The position numbers and the translations under genes are program-made. The notes beneath the pieces are model-generated. The model searched no databases and was not told where the DNA came from. It saw only the letters and a list, made by a program, of their open reading frames with translations. A stretch of 64,000 nucleotides of DNA from Planctellipticum sp942493135. GTDB taxonomy: Bacteria; Planctomycetota; Planctomycetia; Planctomycetales; Planctomycetaceae. Position 1 is the first letter of the stretch; every line of letters starts with the position of its first letter. Below, piece by piece: positions 23,060 to 31,123 of the stretch. The stretch is taken from contig OW818684.1 of the NCBI GenBank assembly GCA_942493135.1, positions 1,054,001 to 1,118,000 on the forward strand, given 5' to 3'.

Positions 23060-23953
23060 TCAGCGAAGCATTCGCACTAACACAAATGCATAGGCACATA
23101 ATGGAAGGCCTATCAACACAGCGTACAACAAAGGACGCGCCAACGGCGATACTCCCGATGCCACAGCTGTGCATGTTAAAAGTGTTATGGCGATTGCGAT
23201 CCGAGCTACACGCTCCAGCTCTTTCTCTTCACCAAAAGCGAACTGCAACTTACATATCGGCAGTGATAGTAACTGAAGAATCTCAGAATCTCGACAATAA
23301 GAGAGCAGTCCTTGCTTTTGATCGTTGCGCGTTGCAAGAAACATCCCGACCGCCTGCCAGTCGCTTTTCAGCCACCTCCCCGACGCCAATACGCCGGCAC
23401 CGCTGTATCCTGGACTTGCCGCCTCCGATGACGGCAGATACCTGTTAAGCTGGAATAGATCAGGAGGAATGGGACCAACAAAGCGGACTTCCGCCAGCTC
23501 TCCACGAGGAAGGCGACCGGGTCTCGCGGGAATCGGAACCTGCTGCGGAGGCCGCACTGTTTCTGGATAGCCAAACAGCTTATGAACGTCGTCGTAGCGG
23601 ACCCGGGCTGAGAAGACTGCAGGCCCAGTCGGAACAGGAACGGTAGCGCGTAGGATTGCGAAGTCAAGCTTGCCATTCAGTTCGTCTTCATTCCGAGGTG
23701 GCGGACAGTAGTTCTCCGGCACAAAGCTCGCCGTAATCTCGACGTCATTGCAGTACGGCCACCGCACTCTGAAGGTCTCGCCTGCACGTATTGGCTGTTG
23801 AGACCACTTGCCACGTCCGAGAGCGCACTGCAAAACGTGCGCGCATGTAATGATATGATGTGAATCCACAAGAATGCCAAAGCCAATCGGTACATCAGCT
23901 GCTCCGGGCATCGCACTCATAATGGTAGCGACACCAAGAAGTTTGTTTGCCAT
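23060..23953 (-). CDS. Trypsin-like serine protease with C-terminal membrane segments (297 aa)
   Basis: The chymotrypsin-fold triad is visible: His39 in IITCAHVL, Asp97 in KLDFAILRA and Ser184 in SPGYSGAGVL. There is no signal peptide. Two hydrophobic segments lie at the end (~250-267 and ~273-293), so the catalytic domain is probably cytoplasmic and tethered to the membrane. Pro-Arg-rich loops (VRPPQQVPIPARPGRLPRGE) precede the active Ser. The S8 protease gene ends 18 bp upstream on the same strand, and the unknown membrane protein follows with at most a short gap, indicating an operon. Base composition is lower in G+C than the surrounding genes, suggesting transfer. Confidence 0.85.
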   Translation of the reverse strand: MANKLLGVATIMSAMPGAADVPIGFGILVDSHHIITCAHVLQCALGRGKWSQQPIRAGETFRVRWPYCNDVEITASFVPENYCPPPRNEDELNGKLDFAILRATVPVPTGPAVFSARVRYDDVHKLFGYPETVRPPQQVPIPARPGRLPRGELAEVRFVGPIPPDLFQLNRYLPSSEAASPGYSGAGVLASGRWLKSDWQAVGMFLATRNDQKQGLLSYCRDSEILQLLSLPICKLQFAFGEEKELERVARIAIAITLLTCTAVASGVSPLARPLLYAVLIGLPLCAYAFVLVRMLR

Positions 23954-23971
23954 GCGGACACACTCTTCTTG

Positions 23972-25162
23972 CTATCGAACAGCAGGAGCCTGTACAATTC
24001 CCATTCCGACATCTTCCTCAGCAAGGCCGGGGAAGAGTTGTGACGTGCTCTCGATCTGCATGCATACTTTACGGGCCCACCAGTTGCGGTCAGGTGATGA
24101 CCTCTTGATTTGTTGTCCGTGAAGCACAGCGATTCCTGCGCTAATTGGCGTTGCCATGCTGGTTCCGCTCATTGAAACCAAGCCTCCGCCGAGCCGAGCA
24201 GAGCAAATGTCGACTCCTGGTGCGGCGATCCGAGCACCAGTGTTGGAGAATGAGGCAATTTCGTACGGGCGTTCCTGCAAGTCTGTCTTACGCACTGCAG
24301 CGACAGAAAGGAATCCATCCGAAGTTGCCGGTGGCGCTATCTGAACGGTGTATGGTTTCGGAATCTGTGCACGCCGACTTTCATTACCGCCTGCTGCAAC
24401 TAGAACACATCCGTGTCCCATTGCATCTCTACTATCAGCGAGCTTTGCGATACTTTCAAAAAGCCGGACATTATCTCGATAACCGGCGAGGGCGATTGAG
24501 ACGGCTGCAGCTTCGGGAAGGTCAAACTGCTCTCTGAGATGCTTGACCATGCCTGGATAGTCGATTCCAAAGGACATTGAAATGACTTCTGCTCCGTTGT
24601 TAATCGCCCACAGAATCGCTGAAAGAATTGCTTCGGTTGTACCTGAGTATTTGCCTCCACAGAGAATCTTGGCGATGAATGCTTGCTCAACATTTCGTGC
24701 AATTCCGATCCGCTGCCCGTCGACGTCGTGTCCAAACAGTGTGCCGGCGCAATGTGTTCCGTGGCCGTCTGTATCAGTCGCAAGTTCAGGTATTCCCTTC
24801 GGATCTTCCGTGAAGTCGCACATAACAAGCCGGCTGCGGTTAAAAGCGGCGTGGCTGTCGTCGATTCCAGTATCGAGAATGGCGACTTTTAGCCCGTCGC
24901 CGCCCGGAGAGTCTCGAAGTCTGATTGCGTCAAACGCCCAATGGGAATTGCAGGGCAAGTTTCGGTCGACGGGCTCAGCCAACGCATACGGAACTGAGAG
25001 AATTGCTTCTCGCTCTGGATTCCGCCGAATGTCCTCGACGTCGGCGGAGGTCAAGGTAGCGAATTCGATGAAATCCCCTGAGTCTGGCGAGCCGCCGAAA
25101 TTGGAAGCGGCAAGAGAAATGTTGCCTTCTTCCCTTTTTAGAATCACATAAGGCAATTCCAT
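23972..25162 (-). CDS. Subtilisin-like (S8) serine protease, cytoplasmic type (396 aa)
   Basis: All catalytic elements of the subtilase family are present: Asp97 in VAILDTGID, His134 in TDGHGTHCAGT, the oxyanion-hole Asn260 in VAAGGNES, and Ser335 in SGTSMATPISAG. About 85 residues precede the catalytic domain, with no secretion signal; they could act as a propeptide or an interaction domain. Multiple Cys residues are scattered through it, which also fits a cytoplasmic protein. First gene of the island operon: the ATG at 25162 has GAGAGAG upstream, and the trypsin-like gene starts 18 bp after its stop. Paired proteases of different folds suggest a processing cascade; the substrate is unknown. 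Confidence 0.9.
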   Translation of the reverse strand: MELPYVILKREEGNISLAASNFGGSPDSGDFIEFATLTSADVEDIRRNPEREAILSVPYALAEPVDRNLPCNSHWAFDAIRLRDSPGGDGLKVAILDTGIDDSHAAFNRSRLVMCDFTEDPKGIPELATDTDGHGTHCAGTLFGHDVDGQRIGIARNVEQAFIAKILCGGKYSGTTEAILSAILWAINNGAEVISMSFGIDYPGMVKHLREQFDLPEAAAVSIALAGYRDNVRLFESIAKLADSRDAMGHGCVLVAAGGNESRRAQIPKPYTVQIAPPATSDGFLSVAAVRKTDLQERPYEIASFSNTGARIAAPGVDICSARLGGGLVSMSGTSMATPISAGIAVLHGQQIKRSSPDRNWWARKVCMQIESTSQLFPGLAEEDVGMGIVQAPAVR

Positions 25163-27205
25163 CGAACTCTCTCACTTCAACAAGGGACCGCTGTACTACA
25201 ACATCCGAGAGGCTCGCGTGCGTCTGTGCAATTTGTAATGGGAGACAGTCTCCCATCGCGTGACATCGAGCGTCGCTAAGCATTCGAATTGATCGGAACA
25301 ATAGATGAAACAGATACCACACGCCCGTCCACAACGCAATCCCCAACCGGACAGTCCCGGCCGGGGCCGCAGGCAGAGCGGACTGCGGGGTTCGGGCTGC
25401 GCCGGGGACGACCGCCGCCGAGAGGACCAGGCCCGCCGGCAAACCCCCTTCGCCCACTCCCCTCCGAACTCCCCCTCTTTCGCAGGGTAGCCCGGGTTGG
25501 ACGTCCGCGTCCTACCGGGGCGGCAACGCCACAGAAGGTTGATTCTCCCTTCGTGCCGCGCGGAAACAACAGCGGCCGACCGACGTGGCTGCGGTGGTCG
25601 GCGACGTGGACCGGGACATCTGCCGTCAACCTCCTGTCGCTCTGCGGCACAGGTCGATCGCGGACGACCAACCTGTGACACCCGGACGACACAGACCGGC
25701 CGCGGACGGGCCGACTGGGCCCCCCGGAGAGCGTGACGGAATGCATGCGATCGGGACTCCGACGGTGTGTCGACACTCGGACCGGCGGGCGGACCGGCCC
25801 CACCCGGCGGGCCGGCCCGTCCAGCCCCCACGTGTATTCCCGAGAAGTACCACACGCCCGTGCAGAGTGCAATCCCCCAGATGAACAGGGGGCGGGAGTC
25901 GGGCTTCGGGATTCGGGTCTCGGGCTTCGCAGAGCGAAGACGTGCGGACCCGGGGCGATGGGGGATGCCGTTCGCGGGCTCCGTGACCCCGGCAGGGGTC
26001 AAAGAGGGTAGCCAGGGGCTGAGGAGCGCTTCGCTCCGACACCCCTGGAATTCAAGACGCGGATCGGGCTTCGGGATTCGGGTCTCGGGCTTCGCAGAGC
26101 GAAGACGTGCGGACCCGGGGGGATGGGGGATACCGTTCGCGGGCTCCGTGACCCCGGCGGGGTCGTAGACGGTAGCCAGGGGTTGAGGAGCGCTTCGCTC
26201 CGACACCCCTGGAAATCGGCGTCCCGCAGCGCAACCGACCCCAACGGGGTCGCACATCCCATACTCCCGGCGCTCTCAATCCAACACTCTGCGACCCCGC
26301 CGGGGTCGGTCCATCGCCACACCGACACCAGGGGTGTCGCCGCAAAGCCGGCTCAACCCCTGGCGACCCTCTCGCATCCCTCCGGGATGCCCAAAGCCCC
26401 CCCCCAACCAACCACTGACAACGGACAGCGGACCAAATTGTGAATTCCGCGCAACAAACCACCATAGATTGAGAGGACACAATCGCCCGCTGTTTCCGCC
26501 GACCCCGGCAGGGGTCGCAGAGGGTAGCCAGGGGTTGAGGAGCGCTTCGCTCCGACACCCCTGGAAAACGGCAGCAAGCCCCCAACGTCCTGCCCCCTCG
26601 CCCGGCGTCTCCGCCGGGAGAGGGCGGGGGGTGAGGGTCTTCGTAGCCGGCACCCCGACCCATTCGAAGACCCTCACCCTGGCCCTCTCCCACATCAGAA
26701 TGCGGGAGAGGGGACCGGACACGCGCAGCGCAAATCATGAATTCCGCGCAACCAACCCCGTTCTTGTAGGGCAGGCTCCCGCCTGCCGAAACAGACCCGG
26801 AATCCACAAACCAACCCGCCGGACCACACCCCACCATCCAACAACTGACCACGAACCACTGACAACTGACCAAATTATGAATTCCGCGCAACAAACCCCG
26901 TTCTTGTAGGGCAGGCTCCCGCCTGCCGAAACAGACCCGGAATCCACAAACCAACCCGCCGGAACACACCCCACCATCCAACAACTGACCACGGGCCACT
27001 GACAACTGACCCAATTATGAATTCCGCGCAACAAACCCCATAGGGTAGGGAACACCAAAAAAAACACGCCCATCGCAGACTCTAAGCGTGCCACCCGCAC
27101 CCCTGTTCTCACCACTCTCTCCCGCCCTCTTCTCCTCACTAGCCACCAATCACTAGCCACTAGCCACCACCCACTATCCACCATCCACTTCTTCAAGGCC
27201 CTCCC
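25163..27205. repeat. 2-kb repeat-only region (tandem ~165-bp and 140-bp units, palindromes, heptads)
   Basis: Several ORFs cross this stretch in different frames, but all are translations of repeats. A ~150-bp unit (GGGCTTCGGGATTCGGGTCT...ACACCCCTGGAA) occurs at 25901-26050 and 26066-26214. Its right part recurs at 26501-26566, and a partial inverse is seen around 26325-26385. A 140-bp unit beginning ATGAATTCCGCGCAAC starts at 26737, 26877 and 27017 (last copy cut short), with a related start at ~26439. Other content: GTAGGGCAGG palindromes (26766, 26906), the GGTGGCACGCCC element inverted at 27063-27095, and CCACYAN heptads at 27137-27189 just before the next gene. Confidence 0.8.
26737..27016. 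repeat. Two full tandem copies of a 140-bp unit
   Basis: Copies start at 26737 and 26877, and the beginning of a third at 27017. Each contains ATGAATTCCGCGCAAC, a GTAGGGCAGGC...GCCTGCC palindrome and a CCACTGACAACTGACC heptad tail. The two full copies differ at only a few positions, so the duplication is probably recent. Confidence 0.85.
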
Positions 27206-28903
27206 ATGCCCACCCGCGACTCCCTCCTCCACGAACTCCAGTCCCTCGCCGCCGATCTCGGCCCCGACATCACCCTCTTCAAATTCCACCAGGCCACCGG
27301 CATCGACCCGCATCACGTCTATCGCAAGTGGGGCAACTGGACCACCCTCCGTCTCGCCGCCGGCCTCCCGCCGCGGGCGAAGGTTCCCAAGGTCTACTCC
27401 GACGACTACCTCTTCGAACGCCTCACCTTCGCTGGCGACCGCGTCGAAGAATTCCCCACCATCAGCGCCTTCGGCCGCTTCGCCGGACACTGCTGGGCCA
27501 CCCTCGCCAGCCGCTTCGGCAAACGCCTCGACATCTGGCGCCGCTACACCCACTGGCTCAAGAAACGTGACCCCAAAGAACGCCCCTGCTACCTCAAAGA
27601 GATGTCGTTAGACGACGACCCCGCCGCCATCCCCGGCGTCACCAGCCACCAGTCCCGTGAGGACCGGCAGAAGGCGATCGACGACTACAACGAACAGCGT
27701 CTCTACCTCCACGAGTCCCTCCTGGGCCCACCCCCGCCCGGCTGGACTCCAGGTCCGCCCGACATTAACCCCGCCAACTGGACCTTCGACGTAGGGCCGG
27801 GCGCGCCCGGCCTCACTCGGCGTCCCCGCAGCACATCCCCCGCCAGCGCTCTTCCCATCGCCGCCGAATGCGATATCCACGCTCAACCCATCTCTGAGTC
27901 GGCACCCGGGCCGCGTCCGGCGGCCGCCGCCGAATGTGGCATCCACGCTCAACCCATCTCTGAGTCGGCAGCGTCAGCGCCCGGAGTGAGCGGTCCATCC
28001 ACACGCCCATCGCAGACTCTGGGCGTGCCACCCACGAAGCCGCTGCCCCCCATCGCCGCCGAATGTGGCGTCCAATCCCAACCCGACTCTGAGTCGGCAC
28101 CCGGGCCGCGAGAGGCGGCCGCCGCCGAATGCGACATCCACGACAAACCCATCTCTGAGTCGGCAGACACCGGCCCCGCCGGGCCGCCCGGGCCGCGTGA
28201 GGCGGCCGACTCTTCACGCACCACTGACCGCGCACCACTGACCACCTCTTCGCCAAAACCCAAACCCATCATTCCCGGTGAGTGGACTCGCTACAAAATG
28301 GGCCTCTATTCCGTGTTCTGGTTCCTGCTCGCAACCTGCATCGCCGCCGAACAGGACATCCGCGCCCAACCCGACTCTGAGTCGGCAGACACCGCCCCCG
28401 CCGGGGCGGTTGCGAGCGCTCGTTGCGGGGCTGCCGGGCCGAGTTCTGCGTCGATCGGTCGGCTGCGGGCGAGGCCTGGACGTGATAACGTGGGCTTTGA
28501 GGATGATTCGCTGCCGAGGCTTTTTGCAGGACCGTCGCCCATGCCCACGCTGATTTCTGCTCCGACGATCATTGAGGCCGCAGGGAACAAGCCCAAGAGA
28601 ATTGAAGAGTTTGTCGGGAGGGTGAATTCGGGGACTTCGGCGCTGAGCCTGGCGCGGATGACGAGTCCCTCGGGCTGGGTTGAGCCGGGGCAGACGCCGG
28701 AGTTTGACGAGTTCACGCTGGTTCTGCGCGGCGAGCTGACGGTCGAGAGCCGGGGGGCGTCGCTGACGGTTGGGGCCGGGCAGGCGGTGATTGTCCCGGC
28801 CGGGGAATGGGTCCGTTACAGCACGCCGCATCCGGACGGGGCGGAGTACGTCGCCGTCTGCCTGCCGGCGTTTTCGCCGGCAACCGTGCATCGGGACGAA
28901 TAG
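27206..28903 (+). CDS. Repeat-containing protein with homing-endonuclease-associated repeats, open into a cupin (565 aa)
   Basis: Residues ~5-120 contain two copies of a helical unit (SLAADLGPDITLFKFHQATG...WGNWTTLRLAAGL, then ...ERLTFAGDRVEEFPTISAFG) resembling the homing-endonuclease-associated (HNH-type) repeat, which is thought to bind DNA. Residues ~195-405 are low-complexity and built from genome repeats: a GTAGGG palindrome at 27791, a GGGCGTGCCACC element at 28002, and five copies of a 45-bp, 15-residue unit (AAECDIHAQPISESA type). The last ~120 residues are a cupin that may be a separate gene (listed separately). G/C bias flips inside the frame near 28.4 kb. It is either a real fusion or two genes joined by loss of a stop codon. 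No nuclease motif is seen. Confidence 0.6.
   Translation: MPTRDSLLHELQSLAADLGPDITLFKFHQATGIDPHHVYRKWGNWTTLRLAAGLPPRAKVPKVYSDDYLFERLTFAGDRVEEFPTISAFGRFAGHCWATLASRFGKRLDIWRRYTHWLKKRDPKERPCYLKEMSLDDDPAAIPGVTSHQSREDRQKAIDDYNEQRLYLHESLLGPPPPGWTPGPPDINPANWTFDVGPGAPGLTRRPRSTSPASALPIAAECDIHAQPISESAPGPRPAAAAECGIHAQPISESAASAPGVSGPSTRPSQTLGVPPTKPLPPIAAECGVQSQPDSESAPGPREAAAAECDIHDKPISESADTGPAGPPGPREAADSSRTTDRAPLTTSSPKPKPIIPGEWTRYKMGLYSVFWFLLATCIAAEQDIRAQPDSESADTAPAGAVASARCGAAGPSSASIGRLRARPGRDNVGFEDDSLPRLFAGPSPMPTLISAPTIIEAAGNKPKRIEEFVGRVNSGTSALSLARMTSPSGWVEPGQTPEFDEFTLVLRGELTVESRGASLTVGAGQAVIVPAGEWVRYSTPHPDGAEYVAVCLPAFSPATVHRDE
27860..28387 (+). repeat. Five in-frame copies of a 45-bp repeat
   Basis: Copies lie at 27860-27904, 27926-27970, 28055-28099, 28121-28165 and 28343-28387. 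Each is exactly 15 codons, translating as AAECxIHAQPISESA with variation (H/Q, I/D). The right end contains CCGACTCTGAGTCGG, a perfect palindrome around one central base in copies 3 and 5. Spacers between copies are rich in CCCGGGCCGCG. Confidence 0.85.
28541..28903 (+). CDS. Cupin-domain protein (120 aa), alternative separate gene inside the longer frame
   Basis: From the ATG at 28541 (AGGA 9 bases upstream) the translation is a single compact cupin: IIEAAGNKPKRIEEFVG, SPSGWVEPGQTPEFDEFTLV, GELTVESRG and GQAVIVPAGEWVRYSTP. The usual metal-binding His positions of cupin motif 1 are not obvious (PEFDEFT instead of HxH), so it may bind a small ligand rather than act as an oxygenase. Its G-rich coding strand matches the DNA to the right, while the upstream part of the frame is C-rich, which supports an originally independent gene. 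Confidence 0.6.
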   Translation: MPTLISAPTIIEAAGNKPKRIEEFVGRVNSGTSALSLARMTSPSGWVEPGQTPEFDEFTLVLRGELTVESRGASLTVGAGQAVIVPAGEWVRYSTPHPDGAEYVAVCLPAFSPATVHRDE

Positions 28904-29029
28904 CGAAAAGCGAATCGCCAAAGAAGAGGGCTGATCGCTGATCGCTTGTCGCCGGAGAACGGCTGACGCGTTCTCCGGCCTGGCCTTGCTGGCTCTCGAC
29001 TCTGGACTCTCGTCTCTCGACTTCCCTCC

Positions 29030-29278
29030 CTATGACACCGTTCCGCCGAATGGCAGCATGGTCTGCTTGGGGCGTGGAGCGGGAGCCGGGGCGGGCGTTT
29101 CGGCCCGGCGGACGGGTTCCGTGGGGGGCTGTTCGGTCAGTTCGCTGCGGGCGATTTTGACGGAACGGGGGGCCTGGATGCCGAGGCGGACGCTGCCCCG
29201 GCCGCAACTGACGACTTCGATGACAATGTCGTCGCCAATCCGAATGGATTCCGAAATCGAACGTGTCAAAACCAGCAT
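29030..29278 (-). CDS. csrA: Carbon storage regulator CsrA (82 aa)
   Basis: CsrA binds GGA motifs in mRNA leaders and controls translation. The start MLVLTRSISESIRIGDDIVI is the family start, and VRLGIQAPRSVKIARSEL is the second conserved block. The ATG at 29278 is preferred over an ATG nine bases upstream because AAGGA then has proper spacing and all CsrA proteins begin MLVL. The C-terminal ~25 residues (Pro/Ala-rich) extend beyond the ~60-residue core, common in Planctomycetes. It lies ~350 bp downstream of the flavoprotein gene on the same strand but is probably transcribed separately. Confidence 0.93.
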   Translation of the reverse strand: MLVLTRSISESIRIGDDIVIEVVSCGRGSVRLGIQAPRSVKIARSELTEQPPTEPVRRAETPAPAPAPRPKQTMLPFGGTVS

Positions 29279-29626
29279 GTGTGCCATCCTTTTCACAACG
29301 TGGCCAACCAACCTGTACCGCCGCCCCGCAACAGCAAGGCGGCTCGACGGTGGCGTGCAGGGGCTCTGAGAGCCCGCCGCCACTTCATCTCCGGCCGGGC
29401 ACTTTCGTGCGGTCGGAGTCATTTCCTGCGCATCGCCGACGGCCGAATGGCAATACGGCGACGCAATCGCGACCTGCGACTCGTAATCTTGCAGCAATCG
29501 CCCGCACCTTCAGCGGCGGGCACGCGGCCGTCCCAGACGAACGAGGAGGTGATTCGAGCAACACATTACTGCCCGAATCGCGACGGGAATGTATGCGGGG
29601 ATTGAAAATAGTGCAAGAGCAATTTT
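29279..29626. other. Spacer upstream of csrA
   Basis: No gene is convincing in this 348 bp. It presumably carries the csrA promoter and leader on the minus strand. TTGCAC then TACATT with a 17-base gap (about 29588-29616, minus strand) is a weak sigma-70-like candidate. Confidence 0.3.
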
Positions 29627-31123
29627 TCAGAATTCCGGCGCGGCGGTGTGGGCATACATGTGGGGCGTTTCGGGGCTGAAAAGGCCGACAACATCCACCG
29701 GCGCCAGGATGCCGGCGAGCTGCCGCCGGACCGTGGCGAGGTCGTTCGGGCTCAGGACTTGCTGACGGGCGGCGAGGAGGAGTTGGCGCGACTGCCGGAC
29801 GGCATCACGGAGGAGGGGCCACTCGGCTCCGAGGAACCCGGCGGACAGTCCGCCGGGCTGGCGCTCGCAACTCGTCGCCGCGGCGAAGTAGAGCATGGTC
29901 GCCATCGCAAACAGGCCGAACTGCCGACGGGTGGCGTAGCAGGTCGCGACCAGTTCGTCGATGAAGGCCAGCTCGTGGTCCATGGAGAGCGCATAGTCGG
30001 CGAGCTGCTGCTGGCGGGCGTCGGCGGAGCGGGCGGGATCGAGGGCCACGGCCAGCCGGGCGACGGCGCTGAGGCTGTGTGCGATGCCGCTGCTGTGGAG
30101 CGGGTCGACGAAGCCGGCGGAGTGCGCCAGCAGGGCGTAGTCCGGTCCGGCGGCGGGGGAACGCCAGCGCTGCAGCCGCCCCGAGCGGACGATGCCGACG
30201 GCAGGAGCGACGACGCGGGCGTGCCGCATCTGCTCGGCGACGCTGGGGGCGCGCTGGAGCCACTGGTGGAATTCGTCCGCGGGGGTGACGTCCGTTGGAA
30301 CGGGATGCTCGGCGGCGTCGAGGGCGAAGCCGATGCTGACCACGTCGTTCACGAAGCGGAGCTGCCACATCCAGCCGAAGTCGAAGACCTGATGCTGGGC
30401 GGCATCGTCGCAGGGGAAGGGATAGTCTGCGGTGACGGCACCGTGGGCATTGGCGCAGGTTTCCCAGCGGGTGACGTTGTCGAAGTGGGCGAAGACGCCG
30501 CGCGAGTTGGTGTGCATTTCCGCCGAGCGATCCCGCAGGCCGAGGAAGTTCGGGAGGAGGGCGGCTTCGCCGGTGCCGTCGATGAGGAACGGGGCTTCGA
30601 CTTCGAAGGCTTCGCCGTGGCGTTCGCAGGCCAGTCGCCACAGGGGGGAGCGCTCGCGGATTTCGACGCGGGTCTGGTCGCGGGCGATGGCTCCCGCCGC
30701 GATGGCCTGCTCGTAGAGGTAGGTATCGACGTCGGCCCGGAGCCAGTGGGTGTCGCTGTGTTCGTTGCTGGAACTGGCGGCGACGAGGAGCTCCGTGGAG
30801 TGATCGGCGGTTGGTGTGAAGGACCGATCGAGCGGGTGGTGGAAGTAGCTGAAGCCCCGCTTGAGGCCGCCGGTGAGCTGGGGGAGTTCGCGCTGCCAGG
30901 AGCCGAATTTTGCGAGCGGGGCGATCTCGGCGAGATTCCATGACTGGCAGAGGTCGCGGAGCAGGCGGTTGCCGAGGGGGGTTGAGGATTCGCCGATGGC
31001 GAATCGCGGGTGCCGGCCGCGATCGAGCAGCACGACCTGGCGTCCCTGCCGGCGGAGGATGTTTGCCAGCAGGCTGCCGGCGAACCCGGCCCCCACGATA
31101 CAGACGTCGGCGGTGAACTTCAT
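29627..31123 (-). CDS. FAD-dependent oxidoreductase, halogenase/geranylgeranyl-reductase-like (498 aa)
   Basis: The N-terminus is a classic dinucleotide-binding fold (ADVCIVGAGFAGSLLANIL, residues 6-23) with VVLLDRG closing the FAD contact. GESSTPLGNR (residues 44-53) resembles the GES-P motif of flavin-dependent halogenases and related reductases, and FLIDGTGE is the second FAD segment. A halogenase active-site WxWxIP motif is not evident, although FGWMWQLRF lies at a comparable place, so oxidation or reduction of a lipid or amino-acid-derived substrate is equally likely. Its ATG overlaps the stop of the upstream radical SAM gene (ATGA), a sign of translational coupling and a joint pathway. 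Confidence 0.85.
   Translation of the reverse strand: MKFTADVCIVGAGFAGSLLANILRRQGRQVVLLDRGRHPRFAIGESSTPLGNRLLRDLCQSWNLAEIAPLAKFGSWQRELPQLTGGLKRGFSYFHHPLDRSFTPTADHSTELLVAASSSNEHSDTHWLRADVDTYLYEQAIAAGAIARDQTRVEIRERSPLWRLACERHGEAFEVEAPFLIDGTGEAALLPNFLGLRDRSAEMHTNSRGVFAHFDNVTRWETCANAHGAVTADYPFPCDDAAQHQVFDFGWMWQLRFVNDVVSIGFALDAAEHPVPTDVTPADEFHQWLQRAPSVAEQMRHARVVAPAVGIVRSGRLQRWRSPAAGPDYALLAHSAGFVDPLHSSGIAHSLSAVARLAVALDPARSADARQQQLADYALSMDHELAFIDELVATCYATRRQFGLFAMATMLYFAAATSCERQPGGLSAGFLGAEWPLLRDAVRQSRQLLLAARQQVLSPNDLATVRRQLAGILAPVDVVGLFSPETPHMYAHTAAPEF

Noticed and set aside
25196..26257. 353-aa minus-strand ORF in the repeat region
   Set aside because: Translation of repeated units; the same peptide blocks recur in other frames, so it is not a gene.
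25901..27040. Tandem direct repeats as a CRISPR array
   Set aside because: Units are 140-165 bp, adjacent or nearly so, with no unique ~30-bp spacers and no cas genes.
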